Shown here in pieces: positions 47,683 to 59,773 of a stretch of DNA of 64,000 nt. The notes beneath the pieces were generated by a model that was not told where the DNA came from, searched no databases, and saw nothing but the letters and a program-made list of their open reading frames with translations. Position numbers and translations under genes: made by a program. Source of the DNA: Ziziphus jujuba (taxonomy: Eukaryota; Streptophyta; Magnoliopsida; Rosales; Rhamnaceae); the NCBI RefSeq assembly GCF_031755915.1, contig NC_083387.1:2694501-2758500 (forward strand). Direction: 5' to 3'. Position 1 is the stretch's first letter. Every line of letters starts with the position of its first letter.

Positions 47683-48079
47683 ATTTAACAGAAGGAGAAT
47701 GTGTTCCATGAAATGTGTTAATTTTTTATGTTTGCAACTTTCATAAGGTTCTAGCAGAAGAAGGTAAAGCTAAGGCTATAGCTTTTGATGAGATTGACAA
47801 GGCTCCTGAAGAGAAAAAGAGAGGAATTACAATTGCAACGGTTAGAATGTAGTTTTTCTTTTATATGTGAGGCTATGCCATTTTTCTCCGTTGTGGGTTA
47901 CTGTAGCTTTCATTTTAGTTCTTTCAGTTTGATCAAAATATCTTTCTATTTGAACTTTGGTTTGCTTTTATGTTTCAGGCTCATGTAGAGTATGAAACTG
48001 CTAAGCGACACTATGCACATGTTGACTGCCCAGGACATGCAGATTATGTGAAGGTAAGCTTTGAGAATTAAATGAGTAT

Positions 48080-48112
<33 letters not shown>

Positions 48113-51100
48113 TAGTTGATACTTGTTCATCTAATCTGCTTAATTACATTGCTGTGATCAAGTTCTGGAAGTAGGAGGTTTATACGGTGAGTTATTGATA
48201 CATATAGCATGCAAAAAAAATCCCTTCTGAACAGCTGTGCACTTGTCTATTATTATTATTATTTTTTTTTTAAAGTTTTAGTGATTTTTAAATACTTCAA
48301 CATTATGTGTTCGCATAGGAACCTGGACAAATTTGTTTGCTGATATGTACTGTTAATAAAATGAAAATTAGCTAAGATTCTTTTATTGCTGGACATTGGA
48401 ATATGTCTTTCTTTTATTTCTATGGATCTTTCAATTTGCTTTTGGATGCATATATTTGTTGTTATTCAAGCTGTACAAGTTAGCCGGAATGCTAAACTCC
48501 AGTTTATTTATGAAATGCTTCAGGTTACTAGTACCTTCCTCAAAAATTTTAACTTAATGAATTATAATAATTCCCTTTAGTTTGTACATTGATTCCATAG
48601 TTTCCTTGAGCTGCACAGTCTCATGCTCACACATGGGCCTATTTAATAACTATAATTGATATGCAGAACATGATTACTGGAGCTGCCCAAATGGATGGGG
48701 GTATTTTGGTCGTATCTGGTCCTGATGGGCCCATGCCACAGACCAAGGAACACATTTTGCTTGCACGCCAGGTGTGTGATTCAGTGATGTCATATTGCAA
48801 AGAAATTTTTGTAAACATCTTAGCCTAAGAATTCATGGGATAGAATGATGTATGTAAGGTTTTTCTTAATGTATTCCACAGGTTGGTGTACCATCACTTG
48901 TGTGTTTTTTGAATAAAGTTGATGCTGTTGATGATGAAGAGTTGTTAGATCTTGTCGAAATGGAGCTCCGCGGTGGGTAGTTTTTTAGGATTATCTTTAT
49001 TTAATCATCAGCTTTTATTTTTACTTTATTTTTTCACATAGGTATATATTTCTGGCAGAGCTCCTAAGCTTCTACAAGTTCCCTGGGGATGAGATCCCAA
49101 TTATTCGGGGTTCAGCTTTGTCAGCTTTACAAGGCACTAATGAAGAGATTGGCAAGAAGGCTATTTTGAAACTAATGGAGGCTGTGGATGAGTACATTCC
49201 TGACCCTGTGCGCCAACTTGACAAGCCCTTCCTAATGCCAATTGAAGATGTTTTCTCAATTCAGGTAAGTCTTGCATGCTTGATGCTTGTGCATATCATT
49301 CTTTAGGAACATTGAATTCTATTGCTCTAAGAAGAATTAGTTTCCCGTATTTTTTTCTGCTGCTTTTGAAATTTGTTATCTGTTGAAGGATTTTCCTTGA
49401 ATATGTTACAAAATATTTTTTTAACATCTAATTTCATCATCCATGTCTAGTATTCTTTTAAACTATTAAGCTGTTATCATGAGCTTTCCTCTAAATTGAT
49501 TAAGTAATTTGCTTTTCAGATTCCCACATTGTCAATTTGAAAATTGGGGATTAGGTGTATTCTGTTCTTTCTATATTTCATTGAAGTCCACTTTTTTGGT
49601 ATTGCAAACAAGATAATTTCTTATGGGTGTTAACATAATACTCACGATTATTTATGTTTGTATGTTAAAGGGACGTGGAACCGTTACCACCGGCCGTGTT
49701 GAGCAAGGTACCATTAAAGTCGGTGATGAAGTTGAGATTCTGGGATTAATGCAGGTAAATTTGTCCATGTATTGTGTATTGTCTTCTGCTGACAGAGCAT
49801 TCTTGTGCTTTACTTTGACATGCAAGCTTTTAGGTAGGATTTGGATAATATAGTATAAATCAGCCTTCACAATGGGGGGCCGTTATGTTTCAATTAGGTG
49901 GCATCAATCTTTCAAATAAGGATTTTTGCGGACGATATACCATAGTAAGCATGGATAATTCCCAAAGCTAACATTCTTCTACAGGGTGCTCCTTTGAAAA
50001 CTACAGTGACTGGTGTTGAGATGTTCAAGAAAATCTTGGATCAAGGTCAAGTAAGTAACGAATTTGAAAACTTTTTGATATCCATGTTTTTCTGTGCCAT
50101 TGTCATCTTTCAATTTAACAGTGCGTTTGGGTACTCAACTAGGCTGGTGACAACGTGGGTCTTCTTCTCCGAGGCTTAAAACGGGAAGATGTGCAGAGAG
50201 GACAGGTGTTTACCCAATCACACCTTTAAAATTATGTATTCTTGATTAGTGTGGGATTACCATCCAAAATATGCCATGCAATAAAACTAGATTTTAGCAA
50301 TGCATGGCAATAACTTTTGAATATTGTTCCTTTTTGGTCATTGAATAGGTAATTGCCAAGCCAGGAAGTGTCAAAACGTACAAGAGGTTTGAAGCAGAGA
50401 TATACGTCCTCACAAAGGATGAAGGTGGACGTCATACAGCATTTTTCTCAAACTATAGGCCTCAGTTTTATATGAGGACTGCAGATATCACTGGAAAAGT
50501 AGAATTGCCTGAAAATGTTAAGATGGTTATGCCTGGAGACAATGTGACTGCAGTTTTTGAGTTAATTCAGCCTGTTCCTCTTGAAGCAGGTATGTTTCTT
50601 TCTTTTTCCTCATAACAATCAACTCTGTTTTCTTCCTTGATTGCTGCTCACATTCTTCTACTCACTTTTCCTTCTTTTTTCTTTTATCTACGCGGAAAGT
50701 TTTAAGCTTTTCCTACCATTATATCCATTAAAGGGCTTTTATTTCATGTGTTGGTTGTTTTAGATGTACTGTAACTATGAGAAGGAGAATAACATTATTA
50801 GGCACCTTTTCGCTTTTAAGTTTTAGTTATTATGGTTAACTGTTTATTACGTGGTCAAAGGGGTGGTTTGTGTTCAATCCATAAAATATGTATACACTTT
50901 CTTGTTTTGTTGTTTTATCAATTCATTGGTTTTGCTTGATTATCTTAATTAATTTGACATTGTAATGTGGATTCACATATGCATGCACACACAACTCAAG
51001 GCTAGCCATACCCACAAGTCTGTATAATGTTTAGACTAAGATATTTTATTATATGAGTTAGTAGATCAGGAGATATATCGGCCAATTAATTATATAGTTA

Positions 51101-51338
51101 TTGTTTAATTCTACTTCTTCTTCTTTTTTTTTTTTTTTTTTTTTTTTTTTCCAAATTCAAAATTTTGTTTCTTTTTCACCCTCCTTGCAATATATACATG
51201 GTTGTTGTAGTCTAAAATGCAAGATTCGGCAAAAAGGCCCTAAGCATTGCTTGTGTACAACTGACAGGACAAAGATTTGCCTTGCGGGAGGGAGGTAGGA
51301 CAGTTGGTGCAGGAGTGGTTTCAAAAGTACTGAGTTGA
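47061..51338 (+). CDS. TUFM: Mitochondrial elongation factor Tu
   Basis: Twelve exons: 47061-47245, 47531-47606, 47748-47840, 47979-48053, 48667-48771, 48882-48972, 49059-49264, 49671-49754, 49985-50050, 50143-50205, 50349-50589 and 51268-51338. They total 1356 bases, or 451 residues. About 60 N-terminal residues ([15 protein letters not shown]...) form a mitochondrial presequence rich in Ser, Arg and Pro. The GTPase motifs are all present: G1 GHVDHGKT (72-79), G2 RGITIAT (112-118), G3 DCPGH (134-138), G4 NKVD (189-192) and G5 SAL (227-229). Domains II ([13 protein letters not shown]) and III ([13 protein letters not shown], ending [15 protein letters not shown]) follow. It delivers aminoacyl-tRNA to the mitochondrial ribosome. 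Intron 2 holds a long (TA)n run at 47645-47679. The presequence and dissimilarity to plastid tufA-type proteins favour the mitochondrial form. Confidence 0.96.
47645..47679. repeat. (TA)n microsatellite in EF-Tu intron 2
   Basis: Seventeen or so uninterrupted TA units, away from the splice sites. Confidence 0.9.
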
Positions 51339-52291
51339 GCTTCTATATGATCATTATCACTGGCAAAAGCTAAGAGAAAAAAAGAACATAGGGTGTAATA
51401 CAGAAACTGTTCGCTTCGAAATGTTGATTTTTTTTTTTTTTCTCCGTTTTGAAATGAGTAGATTAAGAGAGGGATCTTGCACCCTGTTTACCATTTTCCA
51501 TTTGATTTTCTTTTCGAATTGTATTATCATAAATAATTTTCCAGTTTGTCAAACAGTTCTGGTTCTCAACCAATATTGAACATGCTGCCAGATGCACTCT
51601 ACCATCGAATTAGTTTCTCCAGAAAGTTATTTTAGCTCTCCAATTTGTACATTTCTTTTTTTGGCCATTATTGTACATTGAATAATCTTAGAGGAACATC
51701 TTATTAAATGATTAAATAATCTTAAAGGAACATTTTATTCAATGACTTCCATTTTCAAAATCTTACAAGGCAACATCGAATGAATTTTGTAAAGAGCACG
51801 TGCACGAGTCCCTATCACATCAAGTTTATGAAGTGGATGTCATGAATACGTATTACTTGGAAAACTGATCAGGCAATATTCTCCGACAATAACGATAGCC
51901 AAAAAATATATATACGCACGCTAGGCACTTAGGTGCAGCTTAAAATATATCGATATTTCACCCCAAAATTGCAGTGTATGTGTTACAATACATTCATCAC
52001 TTAACCATGTTACCCTCCTATGATATTAATATTTTACAGTCTAGAATATCAGTTACCCACATGCTACTGATGTTCAGACAGAGCTCAGAATCGAGGAGCT
52101 CATGTCAAACCTGGAAATCTTTGGATTTAATTTTTCCTTTTCTCTTCAATCGTTAGTCTGACTTTGAGCTTGTTCTTGAAACCTGATGAGCTTCACGCTA
52201 TCTGAACATCATCCAGCAATGCTTCAACAATTACAATTACAGTCACCGTCCATTTGATTTGATCCCCTTACATGAATTTACACATTTATGC
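51339..52291. other. 3' flanks of convergent EF-Tu and unknown genes
   Basis: EF-Tu 3'UTR on the left, with AT-rich spacer after it. An imperfect ~50-bp duplication (ttgaataatcttagaggaacat...) lies near 51677-51745. No gene seen. Confidence 0.45.
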
Positions 52292-55200
52292 TCAAACAAG
52301 CCTCAACATCGCCACTGCCATTACAGTTGCAGCTCTGAAATATATCTCCTTTATGCTACTGTCCACTGCCTTCACCATGTCTTCTTCCTTCAAGCCCAAC
52401 TTGCCTGCATTCTTGCTGATATAGACGATTGAGTCCCTCAGCTTATTCACTGCCCAAGAAAGCCAAACTAGTCCACACCCTATTCCAGTGTTGAAGAATT
52501 TAGATGCAGTTAGGGGCACCCTCCCACAAGCTACTTTACAAATGACAGAAAAAAGGACAGCCAAGCCAGTCCCAGCAATGCCAGCAGAGAACTGGGTTAG
52601 GAGCTCAGGAAGCTCAGGGCCAGATTTTTTTAGTGAAAGGATTGCTGTTTTCCCATACTTTCTTTTGCTGACCATTAAAGACAGAAGGTTCTCACAGGCA
52701 CGGAAATAGTTCTTCTTATAGAGATCCCGCTCACGGCCCAACTTTTTGCCATTCTTCTTCTTAGGTAATGACTTGACCTTGGTTTTCTGAGGACTGTTGA
52801 GTGCATGAGACGGAAATAAGATTAATAAGTATATCATGATTAAGAAAGCTATAGGAACACCCAGACGTGTGTCCCAATCAATAATTGCGATAACAAAAGA
52901 AAACTTTTAATTAATCTCGACACTAATAACTAGGAGCAGGATAATGATAAGTATTGGGGGATAAATTATGAGCACAAAATTATCATAAAATTCAACATTT
53001 TCTGGTCTAATATAACCTCAAAATGATCATATAATTAAATATCTGTGGCCAAATATAACCACAAAACTAAATCCATGTCATTAAGAAATGCAAAGTGAAA
53101 AAGAACTCAAAAGTTTATAGCTGCCATTTACCTCTTTAAAGGAGCAACTGTAGTTGCTTGGAGTGTCAATGAAGACCCATTAATAATGACACCTTCACTG
53201 TTGTCCAGCCTGATCCACAAAATGAGTACAATCAGGGAAAACCAAAATGAAATTGTGGGACTCGTTTACCCAGTCATCAAATATGCCATTCTTCTAAATA
53301 GAGTACAATAACCAGGGAAAACATGCCAAGCATGAATATTTTTCAACTAGACGATAAACTCTAAATATCAAAAGGTTTATACCAATTCCAGAAATAATAA
53401 GAAATAATAAATAGAACTGTTAACCAGATTATGAGTTAATGTCACACTGCAGAGTCATCCATCATACCATTGACAAGAAGTTGTAAAAAAGAAAATTGCA
53501 ATGGAATTAGATTGGCTCTTACACACACAAACACACTACAAGGAATAGAAAATATATTAATAGATGTGAATTCACACTGCATAATTTGTATCCAAAAACA
53601 GTATTTAGTACCCATAAATACCTAGTATAGTGTGGGACCAGCATTGACTGCTTCTTCCACTTGGATGAGTTTTTTGCCAAGTAAAATTCAGCAACAACTG
53701 AAAGTAGATCTTTCATCTCAGTGCCTGTACCATTAAATAAGACCTGACCATCTGGGTAAACTGTTATTCTTGAACTATCAACCAGATCTCCCACAAAGTC
53801 CAAGAACAATTCAGTATTTGGGTAGATAAGAGGAGTTGGATGTTGATGCGCATCAATTTTTAAAGCTTCTAACTCCATCAACTTAGAAAGTAAAGACATC
53901 TTCATTCCACTTTTCTCTGGTTCACTTGCTTGGGAGGTTAGGAACTGCAGGATCTTTTCATGTCTCGTGCACTTTTCAGCAATTTCAAAGCTAAAAAGCA
54001 GTGAGCCTGGAGAAGCATCTGCGACCACAGGTAGGAAGAAGTTCTTTTATTTTCTTTTTAGTTCTTTAAAGATGATTCCAACATTGTTTGGGAAGAATAC
54101 AATATATAATGGATAAGAAAGAGATCACAGAGGCATAAAGGATTTTCAAGGAATCCATTCAAAACTTAAACAAACATTTAAATCATTGTGACCTCCAAAT
54201 AGATAATCATTTAACATATCAACCCACCATGCCCAGCTACATCTTTATTTTCCTAGTCACTGGAGTTAGTCATACTTATTTTCACATATGGATGTAACCT
54301 TGTGTAGATTCAGGCATCCACATATGCACACATATGTATTTAACAATCTGTGAAGCTGATAAATCAATTTAACTAGCTCTGCTTTGTTTAGAACTAGTCT
54401 GGATGCATACCTTGTATATCAGGGAGAATTGGCTTTTTAACAGCTGAGTCAATCTTGACATGATGGTTAGATTCAGAGAACCCACTCATAGGTTTCCATG
54501 GCTCCTCACACTCCTGTGGCCTCGATTTAAGAGATCCTAATCTCATAATCCCATGTCTTGAGCCATGACACGGCAAAAGAGGTTGATAATCCTGCGCAAT
54601 CAAAGATCAAGAAGAACTTGTCACTAAAAGAAAACAACTAACTATGGATGATCAGAACAGACTAGCACCGGCCTCCTAATGCAATTGTCAAAGCGATGAT
54701 GCATACTAGTTGGTCAGACAAATTTAAAGCAATTTCATTTTATCTCAACTAAACCACTACAGCATAAACTAGGTGTCGAACGAAGTCGCCTAATTAATAT
54801 CACCATATTACAATCTCTGGCAAAGAAAAAAATCGATAAAACTGATCATATAGCACTGTCAATACAAGTTACTTTATAAGAATTCATACGAAAGCAATTA
54901 GTTCTTCAATTTCCATTGAAATCCAGTTAGACTACATATTGATATGCCTCATGCCGTAACATGTTCGATCTCTATTTTACCTCAATTTTGTGAAATTGAT
55001 TCAGCTACATAGCCTCAACTTAAAACTAAAAAGAAACGTAAAACCCCCTTTGACAACTTAAATAGTTGCAAAAGAATTTAGAACACAACTTAGAATATAA
55101 ACGCAAAAGAGTCTAGAAAATAATTAGTATCTTATTCAGAATTTAGAACTGAATAAGACACTAATTAGATAGCCCAAATCACTATTAAAGCACGATTTCT

Positions 55201-55459
55201 ACAAAAACCCAATAAGAATTTAAATAGCCCAGATCACCAATTCTTTAATCTCAGGTCACGAACCATACACAACCAGATAAAATAACAGCATCTAGAGCAT
55301 ACAATTATACACGATACTCAATTACCCAAATAACAAAACCCCATGAAGATCAAAAAGCCCGTGTTTTACCTGGATGACCCTGCCCACACCTTGTTCTGGT
55401 TGCAAAACGACCCCAGAAGGATACCCATGAGAAGCCATCAAACAGAGCTTAGACACCAT
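52292..55459 (-). CDS. Conserved plant protein of unknown function, 415 residues
   Basis: Five exons in order: 55459-55370, 54591-54411, 54018-53622, 53209-53132 and 52793-52292. They total 1248 bases with consistent phases and GT-AG junctions. The N-terminal ~90 residues are polar. Residues ~95-215 look globular (LLFSFEIAEKCTRHEKILQFL, then SKLMELEALKIDAHQHPTPLIYPN and LFNGTGTEMKDLLSVVAEFYLAKNS). A Lys-rich linker follows. The C-terminal part has two hydrophobic helices, about AGIAGTGLAVLFSVICKVACG and NTGIGCGLVWLSWAVNKL, and a third short one at the end (TVMAVAMLRLV), so it is probably membrane-attached. No catalytic motif is recognised. Its position next to mtEF-Tu suggests it corresponds to Arabidopsis At4g02920 (with paralogue At1g03340), which I recall as proteins of unknown function. 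Confidence 0.8.
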
Positions 55460-57333
55460 GACTAAGAGAAACCCCGTTTGGAGAACAAAGTTCCTGAAAC
55501 CAAATTTCTCTCCTTTCGTGTGGCTTCCTCAGAGTCAGACCACCATAAACTCATCCATCCAAGGACTTCAAAATCCAAAAAGAATTTCACAACTTGGTTA
55601 TTTTGGGTGGTACCAAATCCATGAGATTAAGAAAATAAAAAATTCGTGATCTTAGGTTTTGTGGTACACATGCCCTTGAGAATCCAAATCCAGGTTGGAA
55701 TTCTCAAGAAAGACAAAAGCGTCCGCTTCCTTTCTTCCTTGGACTCTTTTGGGAATCTGTTCTAATCTTCTGTGCCTTCATACACCATGTTAGTTTATAC
55801 CTCGTTCACTGTTGTATCATCAACACCGTAGATTCAGTTCGTGGGTCATCCAAGATTGACCTTTTTTGTTTGTGTTTTTTGAATTAGATGCTTATCACTC
55901 GAAACTGACGAAGGAAACATGGACCAGTTGCGTGGTACGTGCGCATTGAAATATGATTGTTAAAAAAAATCTATGCATGTTCCCACAAGCGCCGCTCAAT
56001 TCATCTTGACACGTCACATCATATTTTACATTATTTGAGTATGTTTTTTGTCATAACCTTTGCCCGTTATCCTTTTTTTATTGTTTTAAAAAAATTTAAT
56101 TAAAATGTATCTTTTTTTTTTTCTTTTTTCTTTTTTTTTTTTTGAAATCTTATAGCCAAACCATCAAATATCATATAAAATAAATAACATGGCTTCCTTT
56201 TTTTCTTTTTTCTTTTTTCTCTCTTCTCTCTTTAATATCCTAGCTTATCATTTTATTTATAACATTAATTACCCATGTGGTGAATTATATTTAGTATAAG
56301 TCAAGCAGAGTTATGTTTAAAATCTCACATATAATAGAAATAGGTTAATATAGCAATTTTTTTTTCTAAAACCATGTTATATTTTACATTTTGCTTTCCA
56401 AATGAACAAAACTCAAATATTACTTTATAAATGTTTGTCCTTATCGAATTGGTATAATTATACATTTTATGGATAAATTTGACTAAATTAGCCAATATAC
56501 ATAATTCAAAATGTTTTTAGAAACTTTTCTACTTTATTGGTTTCAATATTGTACAATGTGTACAGTTAATTTTGCCAAAATTCATTAAAACAAAAAGGGC
56601 ATATAACCATTATTAATGTAATAATAAAACAATAATCTAGAGAGTAATAATTTATAAGGTAAAATCCAAAATACAGGATATAGTTAAAAGGGAAAAAGCA
56701 TTATAAACTCTAAACAAATAAAAATATTAAAAAAAAAAAAAAAAAAAAAAAACTAATGTTGAAGGGTTATTGTCCACTTATTCTTGTGCTGATAACACAA
56801 CCACTTCAAAGTACTCAAATTTAATAGTTTCAATTAATTATGCTTTGACAACTTAAAAGAGAGAAGAAAAAATAAACAATAAATGTTTTGACAAAATTCA
56901 AAACCTAAAGTTTGACCAAATAATTGTTCCAATTGTAATTTCACCAACTTTACCAACTAAGTTCCACGACTTTAGTTTGTAGCATCTTATCAATGTTTTT
57001 CTGGCAACAAAAAACTATATGTGTATGTATATCCCATATATACATCTATCAGTGCCAAATCTATTATCTATATACATTTATATCAGTCATTAAATACCTT
57101 TGTTTCCTATAGACCAACTTTAAAAATTCATTAAAAGATTCAACAACCGACATAGCTTTCAAAGATGGCCCTTAATTCGACAACTTTTTTTTCTTTTTTG
57201 TTTTGTTTTGTTTTTTTTTTTTTTTAAGCCTACACTTTTGTTCGAAGTGATGGGTTATGATCAATTTAATTAGCAGACTCTTATAAACTGCTGTATTTTA
57301 TTTTGACAGTCTTTTAATCTAAATATTCATTTT
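55460..57333. other. Upstream region of the unknown gene and AT-rich spacer
   Basis: The first ~350 bases probably hold the leader and promoter of the 52292-55459 gene. The rest is AT-rich with many poly(T)/poly(A) tracts. No gene seen. Confidence 0.45.
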
Positions 57334-59024
57334 GGAAAAAATTACAACTTCGTACGTTGAAATTTATGGTTGATTAGATTTTGACCTTGAAGTTAAAATT
57401 TCAATGATTTTGGCAAATTGGTTTTATTGACAGTAACATTAAATTTAATGGATAGTGTGAGTATGGCATAACGCTGATATTATAATTTAATTTTTAAAAA
57501 TAAAAAATATTTTTTTATTTTTTATTGTAATTAAAATATCCATAATTATAATTAAATATTTTTGACATCAAAAATTAAAATTAAAATTAATTTAAAATTT
57601 TTGGTATAATAAAAATAATTTTATTAGACTAAAAACAAAAAATATTTTTTTATGCGCAAAAAAAAAAAAAACAGATCTGAGAAAAATACCAAATAAAAAT
57701 TAGACCAAAATTTTAAAATAAAAATAATATTTTTTTAAATGTTATTTTTTTTTTAAAGTTTTTGAAAAATACAATTGATATTTTTCCATTTTATATTTAT
57801 GATTTTATATTTAAAAATTGTATTCATTCTGTTTTTATTCAAAATAAACTACTTATAATCATAATTAAATATTTTTAGACCTACTAGATCAAAAAATAAA
57901 AATTAAAATAAAATTAAAGATTTTACAAAAAAATTAACAATAATTTTTATGTCCAAACCAAAAAACAAAACTCGACCATAATACAGATATAAAAATTATA
58001 CCAGAAATTTAAAAATAAAAATAACTATTTTAAAAAATAAATTTTATTTTGAAAAAATATATTTGTTATTTTTTTATTTTAAATTTATGATTTTTTATTT
58101 GAAAATTTTATGCTTTCCTTTTTTATTTAAATTATAATTTCCACAATCATAATTAAATATTTTTGAATCTAAAATTAGACCAAAAATTAAAATTAAAATT
58201 AAATTAAAATTTTTGATCTAATAAAAATAATTTAGTTAGATCAAAGATTAAAAATAATTAGACCAAAATGCCAAAATAAAAATTAGACTAACAATTTTAA
58301 AAAATGGAAAAAAAAGGACCATTTTATAAACCAAAATAGAGGCCAAAAATGGAAAAATTGTTTAGAATAGGCCGAAATGGAAAAATAGACTCCATTTTTT
58401 GGTCTGATTTTAGGTCCTAAATATTTAATTATGATTGTGGGAATTATAACTTAAATAAAAAATGAATGCATACAATTTTCCATTTAAAATCATAAATAGA
58501 TGTATTTTTTCAAAAATTTTTAAAAATAAAATTTATCTCTTTTTAAAAAAGTTAATTTTATCTTTAAATTTTTGTTCTAATTTTTAGTATTTTGTCTATT
58601 TTTTTTTTTTTTTTGGTTTGGACTTAAAAATTAATTTTAATTTTTGGTAAAAACTCCAATTTTATTTTAATTTTAATTTTTGGCCTAATTGTAGATATGA
58701 AAATATTTAATTATAATTGTAGATATTTTAATTTAAATAAAAAGGGAATGGATATAAATTTTAAAATAAAAAAAAAACCATAAATATAAAATAAAAAAAT
58801 AACAAAATGTATTTTTTTAAAATTTTTAAGAAAATTTTAAAAATTAAATTATATCTTCAGCATGATGTCATGTTGATATTAGCAATTAAATTTCATAATT
58901 ATGGTTAAGAATTTGACTAATTTGCATCAATTTTAAAACTTTAGAATTAAATTGTTGAAATCAAAACTTCAAGGTCTAAATCACGTCAACCCTGTATATT
59001 AGGTGATAAAGTGCAATTTTTACC
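57334..59024. repeat. Inverted array of ~300-bp AT-rich units (possible non-autonomous transposon)
   Basis: The outer ends are inverted copies of each other: left ggaaaaaattacaact..., right (reverse complement) ggtaaaaattgcacttt.... Further in, ttagaccttgaagtt and ataatttaattttt match between arms. Inside, a marker attaaatatttt recurs at about 57551, 57863 and 58152 in one orientation and at about 58419 and 58701 in the other, spacing 280-312 bases. The 1.7-kb block is therefore a palindrome-like array with no coding capacity. It may be a MITE-like or MULE-like element. I found no exact target duplication. Confidence 0.6.
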
Positions 59025-59773
59025 TTCCTTTATATCATATTTAATATATCCAACCCCTCTTTTTCTTTTTTCTTTTTTTTTTTGATAAATGATATCTAAC
59101 ACTTATATTTATATTAGGGGTATGGGGATGATATCCAACTTAATTATAGCCTTATTTTACTTTATTTTATTTTATTTTGTTAGAAGCAAAATATAGCCTT
59201 TTGAATGATGAAATTAATCAATATTGCCAGCTTTCCATTATAAGAACTTGGTCAAAGGTATTCTGCACATATAATTGGCCATTAAAGGAAGTAGTACGTG
59301 TGGTATTGTAATAAATTGGGAAGCACCAACCTAATGTTTTTGGAGGTCAAAGAAGTTTTCATATTCTCAAAGGATATCAATGACACTGCATCAATTTTAA
59401 AACTTTAGAATTAAAATTGTTGAAATCAAAACTTCAAAGTTTAAATCACGTCATCCCTGTATATTAGGTGATAAAGTGCAATTTTTACCTTCCTTTTATA
59501 TCATATTTGATATATACCCAACCCTTTTCTTTCTTTTTTCTTTTTTTTTTTTGGTTAGAAACAAAATATAGCCCTTTAGCCCTTTGAATGATGAAATTAA
59601 TCAATATTGCCAGCTTACCATTGCAAGAACTTGGTCAATGGTATTCTGCACATATTACTGGGCATTAAAGTAAGGGGTACGTGTGGTACTGTAATAAATT
59701 TTGAAGCACCAACCTAATGTTTTTGGAGGTCAAAGATGTTTTCATATTCTCTAAGGATATCAATGACACTGCA
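58925..59773. repeat. Tandem segmental duplication, two diverged copies
   Basis: Copy 1 is 58925-59388 and copy 2 is 59389-59773. Both begin catcaattttaaaacttt and end ggatatcaatgacactgca. Copy 2 lacks about 80 bases present in copy 1 (around 59082-59178) and differs at scattered positions. The duplicated unit starts inside the right arm of the neighbouring inverted array, so it contains that element's right end plus unique flank. Confidence 0.85.

Noticed and set aside
51560..51620. Minus-strand tRNA-like string (gatggtagagtgcatctgg) in the EF-Tu 3' flank
   Set aside because: It resembles a tRNA A box, but I could not find a matching B box, T arm or acceptor stem at the proper distance.
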